Of a stretch of DNA of 34,342 nt, positions 14,905-21,087 are shown piece by piece. The position numbers and the translations under genes are program-made. Each line of letters starts with the position of its first letter. Within the stretch, counting starts at the first letter, position 1. The stretch is from contig CAYFYA010000018.1 of NCBI GenBank assembly GCA_964347325.1, positions 1-34,342 of the forward strand. Direction: 5' to 3'. This DNA comes from JAJISG01 sp964347325. Its GTDB lineage: Archaea; Thermoplasmatota; Thermoplasmata; RBG-16-68-12; JAJISG01. The notes beneath the pieces are model-generated. The model worked only from the letters and a program-made list of their open reading frames with translations. It was not told the origin of the DNA and did no database searches.

Positions 14905-15459
14905 CAGCGCTGTTAGGGTCATCCCCAGCTCCGGGACGAACTGTACGGTGAAGTCGTCGTCGATCCACGTCAGGCTTGGATATTCGACGGCTATGGCCAG
15001 GCCCGTGGCCAGAGCGGCGAGCAGAAGGATATGTTCTAGGGGATCTCCAAAAGTCAGCCACAGGGTAACCAGGGCCATGATTGCGTAGAGAACAGTGGGG
15101 ATGTAGGGGTAGCCTCCCGACTTGCGGGTGTAACCACACAGGGGGTCGACCCAGGCCATGCCCAGGACGCCCACCACCACGAAGTACGGGGGGAAGAACA
15201 GGACCCCGAGGAAGAAGGCGGTGCCACCCCAGAAGTAGGCGGACAGCTGCCACTTCTCGTAGTCTCGGAGACCGAGGATCTCCAGGTCGTACGCCAACCG
15301 CAGGATCTCGATGACGAGGAGGGCAAGCCAGCCAAGGATCAGGCCCCAGACCTTCGGAAAGCCAATATAGAGGTCGTCGGGAAGCAGATAGTAAGCTAGG
15401 ATGACGGGTGAGGATATGTGGAACAAGCGTCGGATGATGGGGCCGCGCTCGCTCCACAT
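14896..15459 (-). CDS. Polyprenol (dolichol) kinase / CDP-diglyceride synthetase family membrane protein
   Basis: This 187-residue integral membrane protein has about five or six hydrophobic helices. It opens RGPIIRRLFHISSPVILAYY, like the SEC59/dolichol-kinase family. It keeps the family's E-x2-R (VIEILRLAYD) and RDYEKWQ elements, then an Asp-containing loop WVDPLCGYTRKSGGYPY in place of the usual GDP(L/A)-x-G. It probably phosphorylates an isoprenoid alcohol using a nucleotide triphosphate, feeding lipid carrier or membrane lipid synthesis. The ATG start follows no strong ribosome binding site. The family assignment is moderate, and a transferase of CDP-archaeol type is the alternative. Confidence 0.6.
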   Translation of the reverse strand: MWSERGPIIRRLFHISSPVILAYYLLPDDLYIGFPKVWGLILGWLALLVIEILRLAYDLEILGLRDYEKWQLSAYFWGGTAFFLGVLFFPPYFVVVGVLGMAWVDPLCGYTRKSGGYPYIPTVLYAIMALVTLWLTFGDPLEHILLLAALATGLAIAVEYPSLTWIDDDFTVQFVPELGMTLTALLL

Positions 15460-15565
15460 TCGCTAGGAAATGGACGAGGTAACATAAGCCCATCGCGGGT
15501 GGCCGGTCTCCCGTGCTGGTGAGTGAGGCCTTATATCGGTGCCCGGTTCCACCCTGGGGCAGAGC

Positions 15566-16408
15566 ATGGCTACGGTGGTAGTGCACTGTGGGGCCGGCTC
15601 GACGGCCAAGCTCAAGGATCTCGCAGAGCAAGCCGCGCAGGAGGGAGAGAGGGTCCTCAAGGCTGGAGGCAGCGCCCTGGATGCCGTGGTTGAAGCTGTC
15701 GTGCTGTTGGAGAACGACGAGAGGACCAACGCCGGAACAGGATCGAGGCTCAACCTCGAGGGCGTCGTAGAGATGGATGCCTCGGTCATGGATTCAGAGA
15801 TGCGGTGTGGCGCTGTGGCCGCAATTCGGGACGTTAGGAACCCCGTCTTGGTGGCCCGGGAGGTCATGCGGAGTCCCCATGTGCTACTGTGCGGAGACGG
15901 TGCCATCAAATTCGCGAGGAAGGCAGGCTTCGAGGAGTTTAACCCGACCACCGACGAAGCCCGCGGGATAATGGAGGACATGAAGAGGCGCCTGACTGAG
16001 GGAGATCTTCCGTCCTGGGCGGCCGCCTGGCGGGACTACCGCTCGACGGAGACCGTCGGGGCCGTGGCCCGGGACGCTCGTGGAAGGATGGCGGCCGCCA
16101 ACTCCACAGGTGGCGTGAACCTGAAGCTCCCGGGGAGGGTGGGGGACACTCCTATCATCGGCTGCGGCATCTATGCAGGTCCCGCTGCGTCGGTGACCGC
16201 TACTGGGATTGGTGAGGAAATTGTTCGCAGGACGCTCTGCCGGACGGTCTATGATATGGTAGCAGGCGGGAAGGAGGCCCAGCGGGCCTGTGAGGATGGA
16301 CTCCTTCTTTTCCCCGAGGGCATGCCTGTGGGAATCATTGCAGTCAACGAAATGGGTTGGGGGGCGGCCGCCAACACCAACATGGCTTGGAGTGCAGCGG
16401 AGCTGTAG
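15566..16408 (+). CDS. Type 2 L-asparaginase / isoaspartyl peptidase (Ntn hydrolase)
   Basis: This 280-residue precursor should self-cleave before T163 in the motif ETVGAVARD, giving alpha and beta chains with T163 as nucleophile. STGGVNLKLPGRVGDTPIIG supplies the substrate-binding loop (RVGD). NAGTGSRLN early in the alpha chain is also typical. The residue before the nucleophile is Glu rather than the common Gly; the related taspase has Asp there. The frame is open 9 codons upstream, but the ATG at 15566 gives the standard start. CCTTATATC about 33 bp before it serves as the TATA box. It hydrolyses asparagine or isoaspartyl dipeptides; the true substrate is not deducible. Confidence 0.92.
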   Translation: MATVVVHCGAGSTAKLKDLAEQAAQEGERVLKAGGSALDAVVEAVVLLENDERTNAGTGSRLNLEGVVEMDASVMDSEMRCGAVAAIRDVRNPVLVAREVMRSPHVLLCGDGAIKFARKAGFEEFNPTTDEARGIMEDMKRRLTEGDLPSWAAAWRDYRSTETVGAVARDARGRMAAANSTGGVNLKLPGRVGDTPIIGCGIYAGPAASVTATGIGEEIVRRTLCRTVYDMVAGGKEAQRACEDGLLLFPEGMPVGIIAVNEMGWGAAANTNMAWSAAEL

Positions 16409-16453
16409 GTCGAAACAGCTTTAAGTAGGCCCAGTGTTGAAGAGTAAACACAG

Positions 16454-16767
16454 GTGATCCTCTGCGTGAGGGAAACAGTCTTGCCAACAGAATCAGGTCG
16501 GAGCTAGACCTCCTGAGCAGACACATCAAGCTGCTGAAGATGGTTAGGGAGAGCCAACCCATAGGCATCATCCGGCTCTCCGAGAAGTTGGGCTATCCGC
16601 AGCACAAGGTCAGGTACACCCTTCGGGTCCTAGAGCAGGAAGGACTCATCGAACCGACGCCCGAGGGAGCGGTCACAACAGAGGAGGCCGAGCCGTTCCT
16701 GGGCAAGCTTCGGTCGCTGCTTGATGAGATGGGCGACATGGTGGGGTCTCTGAAGAACTCTCTCTGA
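16454..16767 (+). CDS. Small winged-helix regulator with disrupted or non-canonical start
   Basis: The protein-like frame reads from about 16456 to the TGA at 16765-16767 (about 103 codons). It opens DPLREGNSLANRI, continues with a helix (ELDLLSRHIKLL) and a winged helix (PIGIIRLSEKLGYPQHKVRY, VLEQEGLIEPTPEGAV). I recall similar archaeal proteins that start within two or three residues of DPLREGN. Here no in-frame ATG, GTG or TTG lies between the upstream stop (16438-16440) and the ATG at 16540, which would cut off 28 conserved-looking residues. A GTG at 16454, about 31 bp after a TATA-like CTTTAAGTA, is where a leaderless start should be, but it is one base out of frame. Either one base is missing or a rare start codon is used. 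Confidence 0.65.
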
Positions 16768-16818
16768 GAGAGGGCAGTGCGAATCCTTTTTGTGGCTCCC
16801 TACGGTACAGACCCCGTT

Positions 16819-16903
16819 GCCGCGGTAGCTCAGTCTGGTTGAGCGCTCGGCTGTTAAGCCGGCAGATACCGAGTGGTCACCGGTTCGAATCCGGTCCGCG
16901 GCG
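16819..16903 (+). tRNA. tRNA-Asn (GTT) with an 11-nt intron
   Basis: The acceptor is GCCGCGG/CCGCGGC (16819-16825 with 16896-16902), with discriminator G at 16903. The D-stem is GCTC/GAGC. The anticodon stem is CTCGG (16846-16850) with CCGAG (16869-16873), and the T-arm is ACCGG-TTCGAAT-CCGGT. Between the anticodon stem halves are 18 nt instead of 7. Removing 16857-16867 leaves a perfect loop CTGTTAA with anticodon GTT. The mature length is 74 nt without CCA. Confidence 0.93.
16857..16867 (+). other. Canonical-position (37/38) tRNA intron, 11 nt
   Basis: The intron is AGCCGGCAGAT. CTGT (16851-16854) pairs with GCAG (16862-16865) to give the 4-bp central helix of a bulge-helix-bulge. The 3-nt bulges are TAA (16855-16857) and ATA (16866-16868). 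Cleavage after the second base of each bulge yields exactly the intron. The inner helix is missing and is replaced by the loop GCCG, so this is a relaxed, near-minimal motif. Confidence 0.85.
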
Positions 16904-16930
16904 CTGATCTTTCGAGATAGCTCTCGCCCT

Positions 16931-16980
16931 TGTAAAAATAATTATCATTTCCACGAATTGTATCCCTTAGTTTAAAGCTT
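16931..16980 (+). promoter_or_regulatory. AT-rich promoter region of the 7-TM gene
   Basis: This is one of the few AT-rich islands in the window. It ends in the TATA-like TTTAAAGCTT at 16971-16980, about 36 bp before the ATG at 17011, predicting a leader of roughly 10 nt. Confidence 0.5.
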
Positions 16981-17010
16981 ACAAATCAGAACATTCTGTG
17001 GTAACCCTAG

Positions 17011-18114
17011 ATGTTCGCGGAAGTGTTCCTCCCGTTCCAGTGGTCAAGTGCCATAATCTGGGCCATGGCGGGTGCCCTTCCGCTGATCCGAGGGTACTTC
17101 AGGAGCCCGGGCGGGTGGTCTTTCTCCCTCTTCGCCTTCTCATTGGCCACCTTCGCGCTCCTCGAGTCGCTTCTCAATCCCGGACTCTCCCCAGAGCAGG
17201 CCCTCCTGATTCTCAGGCTTTCGGGCACTGTCTCCACCCTGGCGATCTTCTCGTTCTTCTTCTTCGCCAAGTGGATAGCGCTCAGCAGGAGGAGGGAAGA
17301 CATACTATTGGCGATTCCCGCGGGGGCCATGGTCGTCCTCATATGGATGTCTATGACAGTCACCGTGGACACTACCGCATGGGGCTTCTCCGCAGAGGAA
17401 GCTTTCCCCATTTACGTCATCTGGCTTTCCACCCTCTATCTCTTCGCCTCAGTCAGCCTGTTGATTCTATGGCGTGGGGCAAGCAAGTACAAGGAGGACT
17501 TCGCGAGGGGGTACGGTAAGATAATGGCTGTGGCGACGAGCTTTACCGCTCTCCTCATCGCAGGGCTCATCGTCCTCATCCTCGCAGGACCCCAATGGCG
17601 AAACCTCCTCTCCAGTATCCTCATCGTCCCGGGTTTCGCCCTCCTGTTGTCTCTCGCACCGTTGACTTCCGAATCTATCACGACGCTCGTGAGGAAGGCC
17701 GCGAAGGCGAGGGGCGAGATCCTTCACTCCTTCCTAATCTACCACGGTGGCACGCTCATCGCCTCCCGCAGCCTGAAGGGCCATTCCCTTCCCGACGAAG
17801 ACATATTCTCAGCCGTGCTGGATGCCATTCAGAGATTTATGAACACGAGTCTACCCATGCTTGGTACAGGATGGCTGGACGCCATCGACTACGGAGAACT
17901 CAAGATCCTTACCCATCGGGGTGAATACTGTTTCCTCGTCCTTGTCACGAGCGGGCGGGAGGACGATTTGCTCAGGGGAGAGATGCGGGAGGTACTACGC
18001 CGCTTCGAGGAGAGGAATGTTGAAGTCCTCGTCAGGTGGGATGGGGACGCAGAGTCACCGATGGGGGCCGCCGATGCGGTGGGCTTCTTCTTCGACCTAG
18101 ACAAGGTGTTCTGA
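17011..18114 (+). CDS. 7-TM membrane protein with C-terminal longin/roadblock-like domain
   Basis: This 367-residue protein has seven hydrophobic helices (approximately 8-27, 37-55, 65-90, 96-117, 130-153, 168-190, 197-217), like the 7-TM sensor modules placed before histidine kinases. Instead of a kinase, a soluble domain follows from about 232. It opens HSFLIYHGGTLIASRSL, then the helix EDIFSAVLDAIQRFM, then GELKILTHRGEYCFLVLV and a final helix EMREVLRRFEERN. This pattern fits archaeal profilin-like (longin/roadblock-type) domains as I recall them, which bind small GTPases or mediate sensing. It sits between two tRNA genes and no partner gene is adjacent. It may be a membrane receptor whose output is protein-protein interaction; the substrate is unknown. 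Confidence 0.7.
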   Translation: MFAEVFLPFQWSSAIIWAMAGALPLIRGYFRSPGGWSFSLFAFSLATFALLESLLNPGLSPEQALLILRLSGTVSTLAIFSFFFFAKWIALSRRREDILLAIPAGAMVVLIWMSMTVTVDTTAWGFSAEEAFPIYVIWLSTLYLFASVSLLILWRGASKYKEDFARGYGKIMAVATSFTALLIAGLIVLILAGPQWRNLLSSILIVPGFALLLSLAPLTSESITTLVRKAAKARGEILHSFLIYHGGTLIASRSLKGHSLPDEDIFSAVLDAIQRFMNTSLPMLGTGWLDAIDYGELKILTHRGEYCFLVLVTSGREDDLLRGEMREVLRRFEERNVEVLVRWDGDAESPMGAADAVGFFFDLDKVF

Positions 18115-18123
18115 GGCCGTGAG

Positions 18124-18132
18124 TCTTTTAAG
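18124..18132 (+). promoter_or_regulatory. TATA box for tRNA-Met(CAT)
   Basis: TCTTTTAAG lies about 30 bp before the mature 5' end at 18158, so the primary transcript would have only a very short 5' leader. Confidence 0.55.
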
Positions 18133-18157
18133 GGCACGCTCGATGGGACAAGTCGAT

Positions 18158-18250
18158 GGGCCCGTAGCTTAGTCTGGCGGAGCGTCTGGCTCATAACCAG
18201 ATGGTCGTCGGTTCAAAAGGGAGAAGTCCCTGAAACTCCGACCGGGCCCA
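18158..18250 (+). tRNA. tRNA with CAT anticodon (elongator Met, Ile2 possible) with a 19-nt intron in the T-loop
   Basis: The acceptor is GGGCCCG/CGGGCCC (18158-18164 with 18243-18249), with discriminator A at 18250. The D-stem is GCTT/GAGC. The anticodon arm is TCTGG-CTCATAA-CCAGA with no intron. The T-stem is GTCGG (18207-18211) with CCGAC (18238-18242). The T-loop is 26 nt. Removing 18218-18236 leaves TTCAAAT, a perfect 7-nt T-loop, and a 74-nt mature tRNA. The lack of GGG/CCC in the anticodon stem argues against initiator tRNA. A tRNA-Ile2 with modified C34 cannot be excluded from sequence alone. Confidence 0.9.
18218..18236 (+). other. Non-canonical tRNA intron at position 59/60 (T-loop)
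   Basis: The intron is AGGGAGAAGTCCCTGAAAC. TTCA (18212-18215) pairs with TGAA (18231-18234) as the 4-bp central helix. The bulges are AAA (18216-18218) and ACT (18235-18237). The outer helix is the T-stem itself, and the inner helix is GGGA/TCCC closed by loop GAAG. This is a complete, strict bulge-helix-bulge. Cleavage after the second base of each bulge restores the normal T-loop exactly. Confidence 0.88.
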
Positions 18251-18254
18251 TCCT

Positions 18255-19592
18255 CTACTCACTTGTGATCGACACGTCTTCAAGTCTAAGGTAGGGTAGC
18301 CTGTAGTTGAAGACCTCCTCCAAGTCCTTCGAAACGCCAGAGATGTTACCCAGGAGTTCGAGGACGTTCCCCGCGATGAGGGTCTCCTTGATGGGCTTGA
18401 CAATATCCCCCCCTTCGATGAGGAAACCCCCCTTCACGGCTCCACTGAAATCCCCGCTGACTGCCTGGGGCCACCCAGAGAACCTCGTTACCAGGATCCC
18501 CTTATCGATCTCCCCTACTAGCTCTTCCTTGGGCTTCTCACCAGCCTCCATTATGAAGTTCGTGGGCCCGATGGAGGGCACGTTGCGCTGGCTCCCCGTG
18601 GCATGACCGGTGGTCTCCCGCCCCTCCTTCGTGGCCGTGTAGGTGTTGTATAGGTAGTCAGAGAGCACCCCCGCATCAATGAGGGACTTCGGCTCGTGGG
18701 GCATGCCCTCCCTATCGAAGCTGGCGGAGCCCAGACCTCCGGGAATCGTGCCATCGTCTCGGACCGTGAGCACCTCAGCGGCCACGCGCTGGCCACGCTT
18801 GCCCGACCACCTGCTCATTCCCTTCTGCACGTTGTTGGAGTTCAGGGCCGAATTGATGAATCCCGCTACCAGGGGTTCGACGCTGTACGGGTTCAAGAGG
18901 ACAGTTCCTTTGAAGGTCTCGGCTCTCTGCGCTCCCAGGGCCTTCAGGACTCTCTCCCCCAACCGACGCCCCATGTCCGCGGCCTTGATATCCTTCACTT
19001 GATGGGTGCCCTCGAACAGGTAGTCGAAGCTTCCGACGTCCTGGCCCTCACGCGCGAAGGCCAACATGAAGTACGTGAAGGTGCTGCTCCTCTCCTCTCC
19101 TTCGACCCCGTGGGATGTGAATATGGCCCTCTCCTCCACGGACGCATCGAAGATCCCTCCGTCCACTACGACGCGCGAGTCAACGCCCTTGGCAGCCTCG
19201 AGCATCCTCATACCATGGTCGAGAACCTCCCCCGCCTCCATACCCTCGCTCTCGCGGTCGTAGAGTCCCGGAACCTCCCGGAGGGGCCTGGGGTCGGCGA
19301 GGCGGTTGTGGGGGTCTGAGGGGGACTTGGAGGCGAGGCTTACGGCCTTGTCGACCATCCCCGCGACCTCCCCCTCATCGAGGATGTTGACAGAGGCGAA
19401 GCCCAGGCCCTTGTCCTTGAAGGCCCGTAGGCCAATCCCACCCAGGACCTGGGACTTCCCCATCTTGATGTCGTTTCTCTCCAGGAACACCTGGACCTGC
19501 TTACCGTCCATGCCGTATGCCTCGGCCTCGTCTGCACCTTTCCTTCCGGCCAGGCGGACGGCCTTCTCGCAGAGGTCCAGGAGTTCAGACAA
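18255..19592 (-). CDS. tldE: TldE/PmbA-family protein (metal-less partner of TldD)
   Basis: This 445-residue protein belongs to the TldD/PmbA family and lacks the HExxxH zinc motif, as expected for the TldE subunit. With TldD it forms a heterodimeric protease that degrades unfolded peptides and, in bacteria, matures microcin B17-like peptides and the CcdA antitoxin. The N-terminal domain opens ELLDLCEKAVRLAGRKGADE, and GGIGLRAFKDKGLGFASVN follows. The C-terminal barrel has KGTVLLNPYSVEPLV and PHEPKSLIDAGVLSDYLYN. The start is TTG at 19592, one base after the tldD stop, with GGAGGGG upstream, so translation is coupled to tldD. Its stop is 4 bp from the end of the convergent tRNA gene. Confidence 0.92.
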   Translation of the reverse strand: MSELLDLCEKAVRLAGRKGADEAEAYGMDGKQVQVFLERNDIKMGKSQVLGGIGLRAFKDKGLGFASVNILDEGEVAGMVDKAVSLASKSPSDPHNRLADPRPLREVPGLYDRESEGMEAGEVLDHGMRMLEAAKGVDSRVVVDGGIFDASVEERAIFTSHGVEGEERSSTFTYFMLAFAREGQDVGSFDYLFEGTHQVKDIKAADMGRRLGERVLKALGAQRAETFKGTVLLNPYSVEPLVAGFINSALNSNNVQKGMSRWSGKRGQRVAAEVLTVRDDGTIPGGLGSASFDREGMPHEPKSLIDAGVLSDYLYNTYTATKEGRETTGHATGSQRNVPSIGPTNFIMEAGEKPKEELVGEIDKGILVTRFSGWPQAVSGDFSGAVKGGFLIEGGDIVKPIKETLIAGNVLELLGNISGVSKDLEEVFNYRLPYLRLEDVSITSE

Positions 19593-19593
19593 G

Positions 19594-21030
19594 CTACCCC
19601 TCCTGCCTTCCGCCGATGATGGCCCTGCACCTTAGGTGCCCTCCGCCTCCGTCCACCTTGGCGGGCTGGTACTTGCCGCAGAACCCGGAGCCCAGGTCGA
19701 AGACGAACTCCCTGCCGACGGCGTCAACAGTGTTCAGGACGTCGAAGGCGTTCCCGCTGATGGTAACCCCGCGCAGAAGCTCCCCGATCTCGCCTCTCTC
19801 GATCCTATAGGCCTCTTGAACCCCGAACATGAACTCGCCACTGGCGTCGGCCTGACCTGGCCCCGCCCCCTTCAACAGGTAGCCGTGGTCGACCTCCTGC
19901 ATCTCCTCGAGGTCCCAGTCTCCGGGCTCGATGTATGTGTTCCTCATCCGGATGAAGGGCTCATCGCTGTACTCGAAGGCCCTGGCGTTCCCGAACGACT
20001 CGAACCCAAACTTAGCAGCGGTCTCCCGGTCGAAGAGGTAGGACTCCAGCACGCCTCTGTTGAGTATGACAGCCTTCCGCGTGAGGACACCTTCATCATC
20101 CACCATGAGGGTGCCTGCGGGCGTTCCCTCATGCTCCGGAACACCGCTGTCCACCAGGGTGACGAGGTCACTAGCTACCTTCTCGCCGAGTCTATCCTTG
20201 GCAGCGGAGCCCGCCAGGACGAAGTCGGCCTCCACCGTGTGTCCGAAGGCCTCGTGGGAGATTAGGGCCACGACGGCGGGGTCGAGGATGACCGTCGCCC
20301 TCTCTCCCTTTGGGAAAGGGGCCTTGAGCAGCCGGGTGGCCCTCTTCGCCGCCCTCTCGGCCATCTCCTCATGACTACTACGGCTGAACAGGTCGTCCCA
20401 TCCCCCGGCCACGCCCACGGTCTCACTGGCGGTGACCATGTCTCCGTTCGCAGAGGCCACGGCGATGACGTAGAAGTCCGGCCTGACCTCCCTCAGCTCC
20501 GCTTCCGACCCGTCGGTATTCAGGATGACCTTCTCGTCGACGAACTCGCGGTACATGCACGTGGCGCTCTTCACCTGAGGGGTTTGCTGTCGGACCATCC
20601 TCTCTGTGGAGGAGACCAGCTCCATCTTCTCCTCCGGGCTCCTGTCCTCCAAGGGACCCCGCTCCTTGATCTCAAACCTCCCCGTCGCCATCTTCGCCTC
20701 GCCGAGGCCCTCCACCCTCTCGGTCTTGCTGGTGGAGGCCACCCGTGCACCCTTGATGGCATCCTCCACAGCCTGCTTTAGTGAGGCCTTGTCCTGCTTG
20801 CTGGTGCTGCTGAATCCCCAGGCGCCGTCAACCAGAGCCCGAATGCCGATGCCCCGGTAGTCGGTATAGTTGGCCTCCTCCAGTTCCCCCGTGACGATTC
20901 GGATACGCGTCATCCTCCTCGCGTGGTAGCGCAGCTCGAGGTAGTCGGCCGTGAACTGGTCCATGACTCCCCGCATCAGGTCCTTCAGAAGACCACCTGA
21001 CCGCAGTATGTGCAGCGCGAATATAGACAT
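19594..21030 (-). CDS. tldD: TldD metalloprotease subunit
   Basis: This 478-residue catalytic subunit of TldD/TldE carries the zinc motif HEAFGH at 259-264 (H259, E260, H264). The conserved C-terminal CGKYQPAKVDGGGG region closes the chamber. GIGIRALVDGAWGFSST near residue 60-76 is the standard N-terminal family motif. The chosen ATG at 21030 is 28 bp from a TATA element shared with the divergent helicase gene, giving an almost leaderless message. A shorter start within the first 25 codons cannot be excluded. Together with tldE it forms a two-gene operon. The physiological substrate in archaea is unknown. Confidence 0.94.
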   Translation of the reverse strand: MSIFALHILRSGGLLKDLMRGVMDQFTADYLELRYHARRMTRIRIVTGELEEANYTDYRGIGIRALVDGAWGFSSTSKQDKASLKQAVEDAIKGARVASTSKTERVEGLGEAKMATGRFEIKERGPLEDRSPEEKMELVSSTERMVRQQTPQVKSATCMYREFVDEKVILNTDGSEAELREVRPDFYVIAVASANGDMVTASETVGVAGGWDDLFSRSSHEEMAERAAKRATRLLKAPFPKGERATVILDPAVVALISHEAFGHTVEADFVLAGSAAKDRLGEKVASDLVTLVDSGVPEHEGTPAGTLMVDDEGVLTRKAVILNRGVLESYLFDRETAAKFGFESFGNARAFEYSDEPFIRMRNTYIEPGDWDLEEMQEVDHGYLLKGAGPGQADASGEFMFGVQEAYRIERGEIGELLRGVTISGNAFDVLNTVDAVGREFVFDLGSGFCGKYQPAKVDGGGGHLRCRAIIGGRQEG

Positions 21031-21054
21031 TCTGAGTGATACCGTCCAAACTAG

Positions 21055-21062
21055 CCTTAAGA
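21055..21062. promoter_or_regulatory. Shared palindromic TATA for divergent tldD and lhr genes
   Basis: CTTAAG at 21056-21061 reads the same on both strands. Its centre is 28.5 bp from the tldD ATG (minus strand) and 29.5 bp from the helicase ATG (plus strand). No other TATA-like site fits either gene in the 57-bp gap. Confidence 0.5.
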
Positions 21063-21087
21063 GGCAAGAGGTCCTTTGAGAATTGCT

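Noticed and set aside
16846..16864. Anticodon stem TCGGC/GCCGG of tRNA-Asn with a 6-nt loop
   Set aside because: It leaves a wrong loop size and an overlong variable region. The intron model with CTCGG/CCGAG fits all standard arm lengths.
18207..18242. tRNA-Met(CAT) as a pseudogene because of its 26-nt T-loop
   Set aside because: A strict bulge-helix-bulge and exact restoration of a normal T-loop explain the extra bases, and all other arms are perfect.
18255..19592. TldE as a decayed TldD because it lacks HExxxH
   Set aside because: Absence of the zinc motif is normal for the TldE subunit, and the gene is full length and coupled to tldD.
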